Assembly: GCF_001895145.1 (NCBI RefSeq)
Contig: NZ_BDIR01000008.1
Location: forward strand, 1 to 64,000
DNA: 64,000 bases
Reading direction: 5' to 3'
From: Arcobacter sp. LA11
GTDB lineage: Bacteria > Campylobacterota > Campylobacteria > Campylobacterales > Arcobacteraceae
Positions 45,971-55,320 of the stretch are shown piece after piece. The notes beneath the pieces were generated by a model. It saw only the letters and a program-made list of their open reading frames with translations. It ran no database searches and was not told the DNA's origin. The first letter of the stretch is position 1; each line of letters begins with the position of its first letter. The position numbers were made by a program, and so were the translations under genes.

Positions 45971-46038
45971 TTATAATCTAATTATAAAAAATCTTTGCAA
46001 AGTTAAAAAGCGTATAGTTCTTGACAATTAGTTGACAA
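45971..46038 (-). promoter_or_regulatory. direct-repeat operator and promoter of the copy B peptide
   Basis: On the minus strand TTGTCAA occurs twice with an 11-bp period (plus-strand TTGACAA at 46021-46027 and 46032-46038). A conserved TTTTTAACTTTGCAAA and a TATAAT (plus-strand complement near 45971-45976) follow before the AAGGAG site. The layout suits activation by an OmpR-type regulator bound just upstream of the -35 region. Confidence 0.6.
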
Positions 46039-46121
46039 TTTTGAAATATGAATTATTATTGATTTAAGAAGTAACTAGATAGTTACTTCTTATTAGATTT
46101 ATATAATAGTGATGAAATATA

Positions 46122-48374
46122 TTATTTCAATTTTTGTGCTACAAGTTGATTTACAACTTTTGGATTTGCTTTTCCTTGTGTAGATTTAAGGACTTGTCCT
46201 ACAAAAAAGCCTAATAGTTTTGTATTGCCTTCTTTAAACTTAGATACATTGTCTGGGTTTTTCTCCATGATTTCATCTATAATTGGTAAAATTATAGATG
46301 GATCGCTTATTTGTATAAGTCCTTTGTTTTCAACTATTTGTGCTGGATTTTCTCCTGTTTTTGCCATATCTTCAAATACTTGTTTTGCAATTTTACTTGA
46401 AATAATTTCATCATCTATCATTTTAACAAGTTGGGCTATTTGTTTAGCATCAAATTTTAATTCATTTGATTCTTTTAGTTCTCTAGCTACTTCTGTTACT
46501 ATAATATTTGCTAAGTTAATAGGACTGTTAAGTTCAGATAATCCCTCTTTGTAAAATGATGAGAGCTTTTCATCTCTTGCTAAAATATTTCCTACTTCTG
46601 CATTTAGTCCTAGTTCGTTTGTATATTTATCAAATAGTATTTGTTGTTCACTATTCATAGATACTTCAGTTCCAACTATTTGTTCATTTTTAGCTTGTTT
46701 CTTTTGTTCTACTTTTTCAACTGGTTTATCAGATGTTTTTTTAGCCCAAGAGTCTTTTAATCCTACGATTTTATTAAATACTGGTTTTTCATCTGTATAA
46801 TCAACTGGGTCAGCATAGAAGTAACCTTGTCTTTCAAATTGGAATCTTTCATCTATCTTTTCAGTAACAATTGCAGGTTCTATTAAAGCATCTTTGATAA
46901 TTGTAAGAGAGTTAGGGTTTAAGTCTTCTAATCCTTCTGGAGCTTCACTAGCATATAATCTATCATATACTCTTACTTCTGCTTTGATAGCCTCTTTTGC
47001 ACTTACCCATTGGATTGCACTTTTTACTTTGATACCACTAGTATCATTACCACTTTTTGAATCTGGATGATATTCTACTTTTAGTTCAACTACTTTTCCA
47101 TTTTCATCTTTGATAACTTCTTTGCAAGTAATGATAAATCCATGTCTTAGACGTACTGGTTGAGTAGGGGTAAGTCTAAAGTATCCTTTTGGAGGATTTT
47201 CATTAAAATCATCTCTTTCTATATATAATTCATTTGAGAAAGGTATCTCTCTTGTTCCTTCTTTTGGAACATCATGAGGATAATATGGAGCATCAATCTC
47301 TTCTGTGCCTTCATAGTTTACAATTGTAACTTTTAGTGGGTCAAGTACAGTTAATACTCTTGGTACTTTAGTATTCAAATCATCTCTGATACAAAACTCT
47401 AGTTGTGCTACATCTACCATAGAGTTTGCTTTTGCAATACCTATTTGGTCACAGAAGTTTAGAATAGATTCTTTTGTATATCCTCTTCTTTTATATCCAG
47501 CAATTGTAGGCATTCTTGGGTCATCCCAACCACTTACATAGTTCCCATCTACAAGTTCAAGTAGTTTTCTTTTACTCATAACTGTATAATTGATACCAAG
47601 TCTTGCAAATTCGTGTTGGTAAGGTCTTGGAGCTTCTAATCCTAAGGTATCTAAAACCCAATCATAAATATCTCTATTGTTTTCAAATTCTAAGGTACAA
47701 ATAGAGTGAGATACGCCTTCAATATAATCAGATAAACAATGAGCAAAATCATACATAGGATAAATAGACCACTCATCTTCTGTTCTAAAGTGATGGGCAT
47801 GTCGGATTCTATATAATAGCGGATCTCTTAGTTTCATATTAGCAGCGCTCATATCAATTTTAGCTCTTAATACATGCTCTCCATCTTTAAATTCACCATT
47901 TTTCATTTTTTCAAAAAGCTCAAGGTTTTCTTCTATTGAACGAGAAGCATATTCACTTCGTTTTCCTGCTTCTGTAACAGTTCCACGGAATTCTCTCATT
48001 TGCTCTTCATCGATACTATCTACATATGCTTTACCCATTTTGATAAGTTGTATAGCGTAATCATATATCTTTGGAAAGTAATCAGAAGTAAAATATACAT
48101 TTTCTCCCCAGTTGAATCCAAGCCATTGTACAGCATCTTTTAGAGCCTCAACGTATTTTGTATCTTCTTTAGTTGGATTTGTATCATCCATTCTAAGGTT
48201 ACAATGACCTTTATAGTCACTAGCAATACCAAAATTTATACAGATAGATTTAGCATGTCCAATATGTGGGAAACCATTTGGCTCTGGAGGAAATCTAGTA
48301 ATAACCTCTTCATATTTCCCTGACTTTAAGTCCTCTTCTACTATAGACCGTAAAAAATCTTTACTCTCACTCAT
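46122..48374 (-). CDS. glnS: glutaminyl-tRNA synthetase with C-terminal YqeY domain
   Basis: Charges tRNA-Gln with glutamine. The 750-residue protein has a class I catalytic core with FPPEPNGFPHIGHAKSI (HIGH at 37-40) and the KMSKS equivalent VMSKRKL, an anticodon-binding region, then a linker rich in Lys and Gln (about 555-580). The last 175 residues or so form a GatB/YqeY-like helical domain ending VVNQLVAQKLK. This fused form occurs in several bacteria. YqeY domains bind tRNA and may help capture tRNA-Gln. It is transcribed alone. Confidence 0.93.
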   Translation of the reverse strand: MSESKDFLRSIVEEDLKSGKYEEVITRFPPEPNGFPHIGHAKSICINFGIASDYKGHCNLRMDDTNPTKEDTKYVEALKDAVQWLGFNWGENVYFTSDYFPKIYDYAIQLIKMGKAYVDSIDEEQMREFRGTVTEAGKRSEYASRSIEENLELFEKMKNGEFKDGEHVLRAKIDMSAANMKLRDPLLYRIRHAHHFRTEDEWSIYPMYDFAHCLSDYIEGVSHSICTLEFENNRDIYDWVLDTLGLEAPRPYQHEFARLGINYTVMSKRKLLELVDGNYVSGWDDPRMPTIAGYKRRGYTKESILNFCDQIGIAKANSMVDVAQLEFCIRDDLNTKVPRVLTVLDPLKVTIVNYEGTEEIDAPYYPHDVPKEGTREIPFSNELYIERDDFNENPPKGYFRLTPTQPVRLRHGFIITCKEVIKDENGKVVELKVEYHPDSKSGNDTSGIKVKSAIQWVSAKEAIKAEVRVYDRLYASEAPEGLEDLNPNSLTIIKDALIEPAIVTEKIDERFQFERQGYFYADPVDYTDEKPVFNKIVGLKDSWAKKTSDKPVEKVEQKKQAKNEQIVGTEVSMNSEQQILFDKYTNELGLNAEVGNILARDEKLSSFYKEGLSELNSPINLANIIVTEVARELKESNELKFDAKQIAQLVKMIDDEIISSKIAKQVFEDMAKTGENPAQIVENKGLIQISDPSIILPIIDEIMEKNPDNVSKFKEGNTKLLGFFVGQVLKSTQGKANPKVVNQLVAQKLK

Positions 48375-48694
48375 TATTATTAAACCTTTTGATTTTGAAA
48401 CTTTTATAAGGGTTATATTTTATCTAATTTGTGCTTATATCATCTTAGATAAAGAAGTTATTTTAGAGGTATTATTAGTCATATAAAAATTGATATAGGA
48501 TAGATGATTTTATAATATAATCAAAATAAGTGAAATATTATTGATAATTAAATATATCATTTATATTTATGTAGTGCCTATATTTAAGGTAAATTTATAA
48601 AACATTTTGAACTTTTATAATTAAATATCATCTTCTCAAATCTTTTAAGTTTGATGATAGTAGAATGATAACAAATTCTAAGTAGGATATTATT
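48375..48694. other. divergent intergenic region
   Basis: About 320 AT-rich bases between glnS (leftward) and the solute-binding gene (rightward). The glnS side holds a clear promoter-like box. The other side has several TATAAT-like sequences (for example near 48511), none with a convincing -35. No ORF or strong hairpin is seen. Confidence 0.5.
48411..48429 (-). promoter_or_regulatory. glnS promoter
   Basis: On the minus strand AATTAGATAAAATATAACC lies about 37 bases before the glnS ATG and shares the TTAGATAAAATAT core with the hldD and gyrA promoters. Confidence 0.55.
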
Positions 48695-50161
48695 ATGAGT
48701 AAGCTTGTGTTAGCTTTATCTTTTTTAATGATTTTTTTTCTAGGTTGTGATAATAAAGATATAGAAAAAACTACAAAAGAACAAAAACAAACGATAACAG
48801 TATTTACTCCTAATTTTGATGAAGCTATTAGTGGTCCTATAAAAATGGAAGTAGAAGCTTTTGAGAAAAAAACAAATTCTACAGTACGAATAGTTGCTTC
48901 TGGTTGGGAAAGTATGACCCAAAGAATAGAAGAATCCTTAAATGATAAAAACATAAATTATGATATCTTTGTAGTATTGGCATCTTGGGGTGGTTCAATC
49001 TTACAAAATACAGCTGCTTCAATTCCTCAAAATATAAAAGAAAAAATTGATTGGGATGATGTTCTTCCTATATATAAAAATAATGTATTAGCTCTTAATA
49101 ATAAAGCATATTTTTTACCATATGATGGTGATAATATAAATTTATATTATAGAAAAGATATTATAGAAAATGATGAATATAAAAAAAGATTTAAAAAAGA
49201 GTATGGATATGAATTAGAAGTTCCCAAAACTTGGAAAGAGTTCAATGATATAGCAAGCTTTTTTAATAACTGGGATTGGGATAAAGATGGAGAGGTTGAA
49301 TATGGTTTTGCTGGAAGTAGGGTAAAAGATTATGCTACTGCACTATTGTTTTTAACTAAAGCTGCTGCTTATGCAAAACATCCAGATGATAAAGCATACT
49401 ATTTTGATATAAATAATATGAAAGCAAAGATTGATAATCCTGGTTTTGTTAAAGCACTTGAAGAGTATATTGATATTATGAAATATGCACCAAAACAAGT
49501 AATGAATTTTTCGCCACTAGAAGTAAGACAAAGTCTTATCACAGGAAATGTTTTGATGGCAATAGATTGGGCAAATATTGGTACAATGTCTCAAAACTCT
49601 TTAGAATCACAAATAAAAGATAAAATCGGCATAGCTAAACTTCCAGGTTCAAATGAAGTTTATAATTCAAAAACAGATAAATGGGAAAAAAGATATAATG
49701 CTCCTTCCTCAATAGTTGGGAATTGGATTATTGTAGTAAATAAAAATTCAAAAAATAAAAAACTAGCATTTGATTTTGCTGCACATATGACATCAAAAGC
49801 TATTACTAGTAAATATGTAGTGCAAGGTTGGAGTGGCATAAATCCATCAAGATATTCACATCTAATTTTAGATAAAAATATAGAAGCTTGGACAGCAAGT
49901 GGATTTAGCAAAGATTTTGCCAAAAAATATTTAACAGCAATAAATGAATCTCTTTCAATGAAAAATGTAATGAATGATATTAGAATACCTGGTTCTAATC
50001 TATATTATGATGTTTTAGAAGAATATATTGATAAAGCTATTAGAAAAGAATTGTCCGCAAAGGATGCCTTAGAAATTACAGCAAGTAAGTGGAATGATAT
50101 TACACAAAAACTTGATGCTAAAAAACAATTACAGTTTTATAAGGAATCAATAAATGAGTAA
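48695..50161 (+). CDS. extracellular solute-binding lipoprotein (ABC type, family 1)
   Basis: A 488-residue predicted lipoprotein. The signal peptide ends in the lipobox FFLGC with Cys18, and the mature part is a periplasmic solute-binding protein of the sugar type (KQTITVFTPNFDEAISGPIK, MAIDWANIGTM, NAPSSIVGNWIIVVNK). No permease or ATPase gene is nearby. The gene overlaps a histidine kinase by 8 bases, so it probably acts as the ligand sensor for that kinase rather than, or as well as, in transport. Ligand unknown; carbohydrates are typical for the family. Confidence 0.82.
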   Translation: MSKLVLALSFLMIFFLGCDNKDIEKTTKEQKQTITVFTPNFDEAISGPIKMEVEAFEKKTNSTVRIVASGWESMTQRIEESLNDKNINYDIFVVLASWGGSILQNTAASIPQNIKEKIDWDDVLPIYKNNVLALNNKAYFLPYDGDNINLYYRKDIIENDEYKKRFKKEYGYELEVPKTWKEFNDIASFFNNWDWDKDGEVEYGFAGSRVKDYATALLFLTKAAAYAKHPDDKAYYFDINNMKAKIDNPGFVKALEEYIDIMKYAPKQVMNFSPLEVRQSLITGNVLMAIDWANIGTMSQNSLESQIKDKIGIAKLPGSNEVYNSKTDKWEKRYNAPSSIVGNWIIVVNKNSKNKKLAFDFAAHMTSKAITSKYVVQGWSGINPSRYSHLILDKNIEAWTASGFSKDFAKKYLTAINESLSMKNVMNDIRIPGSNLYYDVLEEYIDKAIRKELSAKDALEITASKWNDITQKLDAKKQLQFYKESINE

Positions 50162-51992
50162 TATAAAAATAAGAAATCTCATACTATATATATTCCTTGT
50201 AATAGGTATAGGCATTGCCCTAAGTGGTACTATTTTATACCTTTCATTAAATAATCTATCTTCTTTAAATAAAGAAATGATACTTATTAGTGATACAAAA
50301 AATAGCTTTTTAAATGTAAAGTTACAAACAGAGCAACTACTAATTACTAAAGACTTAGCTAAATCTAAAATCGAATGGATTGAATCTATTAAAAAATTTG
50401 ATGAAGATAGTAAGTTTCTAAAACCTAAACATCAAGAAGTTTTTAATAATTCTTGGTATATATCAAAAAAAGAGATAGAAAAAATTATAAAAGATTTAAA
50501 TAATGATATATTAAAACCTTATAATTTAGAGAAAAAATCAATTTCTATGTTAAAAGGCGAAATGTTTGCATTGAATGAAAAAACAAAATTTTATACATTA
50601 ATCCTTTCATTGATTAAAAAAATTGAGTTTTTAATACAATATGAAGAGTTTATTTTTAACGATTTATCTAAATTAGATAGTATGGAAAGAGATAATATTA
50701 ATCAACAAATTTCAAAAACGATAATAAACACGGTGCTTTTTATTATTATAACTGTTGGTTTAATGCTTATTGCGATATTTATACTAAATAAAAAGATATT
50801 AAAAATTGAACAAGAATTAGTAGATTCTAAAAAAGAACTACATGATAATGTAATAAAATTAGAAGATTCCAAATTGCTTTTAAAAAATATAATTGATACA
50901 GTTCCTGTTTCTATATTTTGGAAAAATATAGATGGTGAATATATGGGATTAAATAAAACATTTCTTCAAGAGTGTAAATTAGATTCTGTAGATGATATTT
51001 TAGGTAAAACTGATTTTGATTTGCCATGGAAAAATATTAAGGCAAAACATTATAGAAGAATTGACTTTGAAGTTATTAATAGTGGTGAATCAAAACTTCA
51101 AATAGAAGAAACCTATGTCAGAGATAATGGTGATGAATCTTTTTTATTGAAATCAAAAGTGCCTTTAAAAAATATACAGAATGAGATTATTGGAGTTTTA
51201 GGAGTATCTATAGATATAACTCAAACTAAAATAATGTATAACGAGCTAAATCAAAAAGATAAACTTTTAGCTCAACAATCTAAAATGGCAGCTATGGGTG
51301 AGATGCTTGAAAATATTGCACATCAGTGGAGACAACCACTTTCAATGATATCAAGTACAGCTAGTGGGATGGAAGTAAAAAAAGAATTTGATACCTTAGA
51401 TGAAGAGTATTTTAAAGAAGCCATCCATCATATAATGGAATCAACTAGTTTTTTAAATCAAACAATTGAAGATTTCAGGAATTATTTTAAAGAAGATAAA
51501 GAGATAAAAGAATTTACTATAACTAAATCTTTAGACAAAGCTCTGTTTATATCTGATTCAAGAATAAAAAATAGATCAATAAAGGTTGTTAAAAATGCTC
51601 AACCATTAAATGCATTTGGTTTAGAAAATGAATTTATTCAAATTATTATGAATATAATAAATAATGCAATTGACGTCCTTGATGAAAAAAATATTAGTGA
51701 AAAAATAATCTTAATTGAAACAAATCAAACTGATAAATATACTGAATTGTCTATTCATGATAATGGAGGAGGGATTCCTCACGAGATATTAAATAAAGTA
51801 TTTGAAGCTTATTTTACAACTAAAGACTTTACTGACGGCACTGGTATAGGACTACATATGTCAAGAGATATGATTGAAAAACACATGAGTGGATTTATAA
51901 GTGTTAGCAATGAAGAGTTTATCTTTGATGATATTGAATATATAGGTGCAAAATTTATTCTAAGATTACCAAGTAATGAAGTTTTAGTTTAG
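50154..51992 (+). CDS. membrane PAS-domain histidine kinase, orphan
   Basis: A 612-residue kinase with membrane helices at about 8-30 and 192-212 around a periplasmic helical sensor region, a PAS domain (about 240-358), and a kinase core with phospho-acceptor His390 in NIAHQWRQPLSMIS, a type common in Campylobacterota. DNGGGIP and GTGIGLHMSRDM form the ATP site. It has no response regulator next to it. Co-translation with the solute-binding lipoprotein suggests the loaded binding protein contacts its periplasmic domain. Confidence 0.87.
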   Translation: MSNIKIRNLILYIFLVIGIGIALSGTILYLSLNNLSSLNKEMILISDTKNSFLNVKLQTEQLLITKDLAKSKIEWIESIKKFDEDSKFLKPKHQEVFNNSWYISKKEIEKIIKDLNNDILKPYNLEKKSISMLKGEMFALNEKTKFYTLILSLIKKIEFLIQYEEFIFNDLSKLDSMERDNINQQISKTIINTVLFIIITVGLMLIAIFILNKKILKIEQELVDSKKELHDNVIKLEDSKLLLKNIIDTVPVSIFWKNIDGEYMGLNKTFLQECKLDSVDDILGKTDFDLPWKNIKAKHYRRIDFEVINSGESKLQIEETYVRDNGDESFLLKSKVPLKNIQNEIIGVLGVSIDITQTKIMYNELNQKDKLLAQQSKMAAMGEMLENIAHQWRQPLSMISSTASGMEVKKEFDTLDEEYFKEAIHHIMESTSFLNQTIEDFRNYFKEDKEIKEFTITKSLDKALFISDSRIKNRSIKVVKNAQPLNAFGLENEFIQIIMNIINNAIDVLDEKNISEKIILIETNQTDKYTELSIHDNGGGIPHEILNKVFEAYFTTKDFTDGTGIGLHMSRDMIEKHMSGFISVSNEEFIFDDIEYIGAKFILRLPSNEVLV

Positions 51993-52472
51993 TTCTTTAT
52001 TAATAAATTCTTCTAATCCAGTATTTTTAATAGGAACTATTTTTGTGAACTTTACTATATCTTTGTCAATAGGCATTCCTCCTATTTTACTTTGTATCAA
52101 TTCAATATGTAAAGAGTCGTTTTTTAAAGAGAATTGTACATAGTTGTAGTATGTTGAAGCTTCTTTATTTATTTGCTTAAAGTTTATAGTTTCAACTCTT
52201 AAAGAAGTATAATCAACCTTTCCTTTATCAAATAATAATGTAAAAATAAAATAAGGTAATATATTTGGATTTATTTTTTCTATATCTGTTTCTTCATTAA
52301 ATATATTCTGAATAACTTTTGAAAAATAATCTTTGTTCATTATCCCAATATCTTTTAATACTTCTGAATTAATATATTCATATACAAAAGAAGAGTTCTC
52401 TTTCATAAAGTTTTTTAACTCATTTAATTGTAAAGGGCTTAATGGTTTTTTTTCTTGCATTTTTATTTCCAT
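51984..52472 (-). CDS. hypothetical protein, about 160 residues
   Basis: A soluble protein of unrecognised family, rich in Lys, Asn and Ile, with segments LSPLQLNELKNFMKENSSFV and PYFIFTLLFDKGKVDY. No signal peptide or membrane helix is visible. The ATG at 52460 is preceded by GGAAA at a good distance, whereas 52472 has no ribosome site, so the protein may really start 4 residues later. Its end overlaps the convergent kinase gene by 9 bases. Confidence 0.55.
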   Translation of the reverse strand: MEIKMQEKKPLSPLQLNELKNFMKENSSFVYEYINSEVLKDIGIMNKDYFSKVIQNIFNEETDIEKINPNILPYFIFTLLFDKGKVDYTSLRVETINFKQINKEASTYYNYVQFSLKNDSLHIELIQSKIGGMPIDKDIVKFTKIVPIKNTGLEEFINKELN

Positions 52473-52638
52473 ATATATTTATTCTATGTATCTTTTTTAA
52501 ATACTTTTATAAAATGATATTAACAAAGTGTTTATAAATTGCCTGTAATTGTTAAACAAGCTTTTAATTGAGTTATTCAATGATTAAAAAAGAGTTACCT
52601 TCTGAAACTGAAATTTATTGCAGGATAAAAAGAAAAAA

Positions 52639-53496
52639 CTAGAATTGATTTTTAGCATCTAATATCTCAGTATTATGAAGTGGTAATATAGGTTCAACTA
52701 CACTGTATAAAAACTTATTGTTATCAAAAACAGTTTTTGAAATAATTCCTACTAATTGCTTATCTTGAAATACGCCACCACCACTATTTGAAGGAATAGC
52801 TAAACAACTACTTCTTATTTCATTTTTTTTTGTTAAATCAGATAAATCTAGAGAAGTATTAAGTCCTGTAGGAGTATTTTTAGCTTTATAAAACTTACAG
52901 TTCTTTTCTTGCAAAAGTGTATTGTAAAACATTCCAATTTTTGACATAGAATAGTATTTAAATGTTCCAGGTTTATTTAGGTTTAGTTTTGATACTTTTA
53001 GTTTAGAAACAGCATCTGTTTTTATATAATTTAAATCAAATTGTATGTTTTTAGATTTTTGAATATTACAATGCTTTGCAGTATATATTTTATTATCAGC
53101 ATGAATACCATTGCAGTTTTTGAATCTTATGAAGTAGTTATATTCTTTGTTAAAAGTGGGTTTGTGAGAATTGATATCCAAATATTTAGGAATCTCTTCT
53201 AAACTATTTTTAGGAAAAATATATTTAGGCACTAAGTTATTTATATATTTATCAAGCTTAAGAATATTATTACTCATTGCTTTTATCGTAAACTCTGGGT
53301 CAGGGTCTTGTATTAGAATTTTTTTGAATTTTATCAAACAATTCTTAGTGGATTTTAAATAGATATATGACAATCTGGTATTCTCACTAAATTGTTTGGC
53401 TTTTTTATATTTCTCAATACAATCATCCCAAGTAAAAGCATAAAGGTAATTAATATTCATTAGTAGAATATAGATTACTATATATAACTTTCTCAT
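52639..53496 (-). CDS. secreted trypsin-like serine protease
   Basis: A 285-residue predicted exported protein: hydrophobic leader at 1-20, a Cys-containing helical region, then a chymotrypsin-fold protease. His142 in IYTAKHCNI and Ser238 in IPSNSGGGVF fit the catalytic triad; an Asp in LDLSDL or a nearby one would complete it, which I cannot confirm. GIHADNKIYTAKHC is the typical block before the catalytic His. The substrate is unknown. The gene stands alone. Confidence 0.72.
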   Translation of the reverse strand: MRKLYIVIYILLMNINYLYAFTWDDCIEKYKKAKQFSENTRLSYIYLKSTKNCLIKFKKILIQDPDPEFTIKAMSNNILKLDKYINNLVPKYIFPKNSLEEIPKYLDINSHKPTFNKEYNYFIRFKNCNGIHADNKIYTAKHCNIQKSKNIQFDLNYIKTDAVSKLKVSKLNLNKPGTFKYYSMSKIGMFYNTLLQEKNCKFYKAKNTPTGLNTSLDLSDLTKKNEIRSSCLAIPSNSGGGVFQDKQLVGIISKTVFDNNKFLYSVVEPILPLHNTEILDAKNQF

Positions 53497-53564
53497 AATA
53501 TAGAATTATACCATATTTTATTACTATTATAAAGTTTTTAAACTAAACTTCAAATACACAAAAT

Positions 53565-53570
53565 TATAAT
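53565..53570 (+). promoter_or_regulatory. -10 element for the thioredoxin-like gene
   Basis: TATAAT lies 34 bases before the start codon at 53604, with AGGGTG as ribosome site. Confidence 0.45.
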
Positions 53571-53603
53571 ATACTCACACATGAATATTAAATAGGGTGA
53601 TAA

Positions 53604-54101
53604 ATGAAAGAAAAAATTAAAAAATATATTAAAGAAGGTATTATATTTATTGTAGTTTTGACAATTGCACTTAATGCAATGAGTTATTATCGGTCTTTAG
53701 ATTTAAATAAAGACAAATTAGATTTTGAAAGTGTTAAGCTTCTTGATGATACAACTATTTACAATATTCCTAAAGATAAACCTATTCTTGTTCATTTTTG
53801 GGCTACTTGGTGTCCTGTTTGTAAAGTAGAAGCACCAAATATAGAAAAAATATCAAAAGATTATGAAGTGATAACTATTGCAGTTCAATCAGGTGATAAA
53901 GAAGAAATTCAAAGGTATTTAGATGAACGTGATTTATCATTTAAAGTAGTAAATGACAAAGATGGTTTTTATTCACGTAAGTTTAATATAAAAGTTTTTC
54001 CTACAACTCTAATATATGACAAAAATCGTAATTTAAAATTTAGTGAAGTAGGATATACCTCTACAGCTGGGCTTTATTCAAGAATGTTATTAGCTAAATA
54101 A
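53604..54101 (+). CDS. membrane-anchored thioredoxin-fold protein (TlpA-like)
   Basis: A 165-residue protein with an N-terminal membrane anchor (about 10-27) and a thioredoxin domain in the periplasm. The redox site is WATWCPVC (Cys70 and Cys73), followed by FPTTLIYDKN with the cis-proline. Proteins of this kind reduce disulfides of cytochrome c or other periplasmic proteins, or form disulfides together with a DsbD/CcdA partner that is not in this window. It converges on pgi with 13 bases between. Confidence 0.85.
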   Translation: MKEKIKKYIKEGIIFIVVLTIALNAMSYYRSLDLNKDKLDFESVKLLDDTTIYNIPKDKPILVHFWATWCPVCKVEAPNIEKISKDYEVITIAVQSGDKEEIQRYLDERDLSFKVVNDKDGFYSRKFNIKVFPTTLIYDKNRNLKFSEVGYTSTAGLYSRMLLAK

Positions 54102-54114
54102 TTTTTATGTACTG

Positions 54115-55317
54115 TTAAGATTTTAATTTACTTTTTAAGATAATTTTACCTGCTTCAACACCTGGTTGGTCATAAGTATTAATATATAAAAATCTTCCTA
54201 CAATGGAAGTTAAAAGTTCGTAAGAAAACATTAATCTTGCTAGATTATATTCATCGACTTTTTCAATAGTTATAGTATCACATGGTATATCTTTTAAATC
54301 TTGCACAGCCTTTATTGTAGCATCTGCTTGGTGGTTTATAAGCTCTGAGAACTTAAGGTTATTAATATAATCTAACTCTTCTAATCCTTTTAATTTTACA
54401 TCAGGAATTTTAGAATTGTCTAAAAAGTTTTTTATTTTTATAAAAGTAACTGTTTTATCTCTTTTCCCCTCTACTATAAGCTGTAAAAAACTATGTTGGT
54501 CAACAGGCCCTAATAGACCAATTGGAGTTAAACCTTGGTTTGTATTGTCATTATCGATTTTCCCTAAACTCTCTCCCCATAACTGTACATACCATTTGTT
54601 AAAACCTTCAAGTTCACTTGCATATGAGAAAACGATATTATTATTGAATTTATGTTTTAGTTCAGACATAAATCTTGCTTTTGTCATAAGCTCTTTGTAT
54701 AAATTTTCTTGTTCAAAAAATTCTTTATATATATCCTTACAACCAAGTAATAATTCATCAATATCAACGCCAATGATAGCAAGAGGAACTAATCCTACAT
54801 TTGAAAATACAGAGAATCTTCCTCCTACATTTTTAGGTATTTCAAAACTTTTCATTTCATTTGCTTTTGCAAAGGTATTTAGCTTACTATCTGTTTCTGT
54901 AATAGTGATACAGTTTGATTTATCTATTTTTGTTTTTGAGTAAAGATATTTAAATACACTGATTGTTTCAATTGTTGTTCCTGATTTACTAACAATTATA
55001 AAAAGAGTGTTGTTTAAATCAAGTTTTTCGATTCGACTATTTATATCAATAGGATCAGTTGATTCAAAAAAATGTAATTTTTTATCATAATTATTTGAAC
55101 GAATTAGAAAATTATATATAGCAAAGGTTCCAAGAGTACTCCCTCCAATACCAATGATTGCAATATGTTTTTGTTTTACAGTTTTTGCATATTTTTTTAT
55201 TGAAGTTGTATCTTGAAAAGGTAAATCATAATAACCTATTGTTCTTTTCTCTTCTTTAAGTATCTCAAAAATTTCAGTGTCTGAAAGCCTTGGATTAAAA
55301 TTTGAGTTGTATTCCAT
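54115..55317 (-). CDS. pgi: glucose-6-phosphate isomerase
   Basis: Interconverts glucose 6-phosphate and fructose 6-phosphate. The 400-residue protein, shorter than the 549 residues of E. coli, has SIS-type blocks HIAIIGIGGSTLGTFAIYN, FIIVSKSGTTIET, GGRFSVFSNVGLVPLA and the C-terminal DQPGVEAGKI. Last gene of the Entner-Doudoroff operon, 3 bases after pgm. It lets fructose 6-phosphate be fed into the route or made for sugar nucleotides. Confidence 0.93.
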   Translation of the reverse strand: MEYNSNFNPRLSDTEIFEILKEEKRTIGYYDLPFQDTTSIKKYAKTVKQKHIAIIGIGGSTLGTFAIYNFLIRSNNYDKKLHFFESTDPIDINSRIEKLDLNNTLFIIVSKSGTTIETISVFKYLYSKTKIDKSNCITITETDSKLNTFAKANEMKSFEIPKNVGGRFSVFSNVGLVPLAIIGVDIDELLLGCKDIYKEFFEQENLYKELMTKARFMSELKHKFNNNIVFSYASELEGFNKWYVQLWGESLGKIDNDNTNQGLTPIGLLGPVDQHSFLQLIVEGKRDKTVTFIKIKNFLDNSKIPDVKLKGLEELDYINNLKFSELINHQADATIKAVQDLKDIPCDTITIEKVDEYNLARLMFSYELLTSIVGRFLYINTYDQPGVEAGKIILKSKLKS

Positions 55318-55320
55318 GTC

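Noticed and set aside
52580-52642. 20-codon plus-strand frame starting MIKKELPSETEIY
   Set aside because: No clear ribosome site and no recognisable similarity; it could be a relic, but nothing supports it.
54416-54943. 175-residue plus-strand frame opposite pgi
   Set aside because: It is the antisense of a well-conserved enzyme gene, with no ribosome site and no domain.
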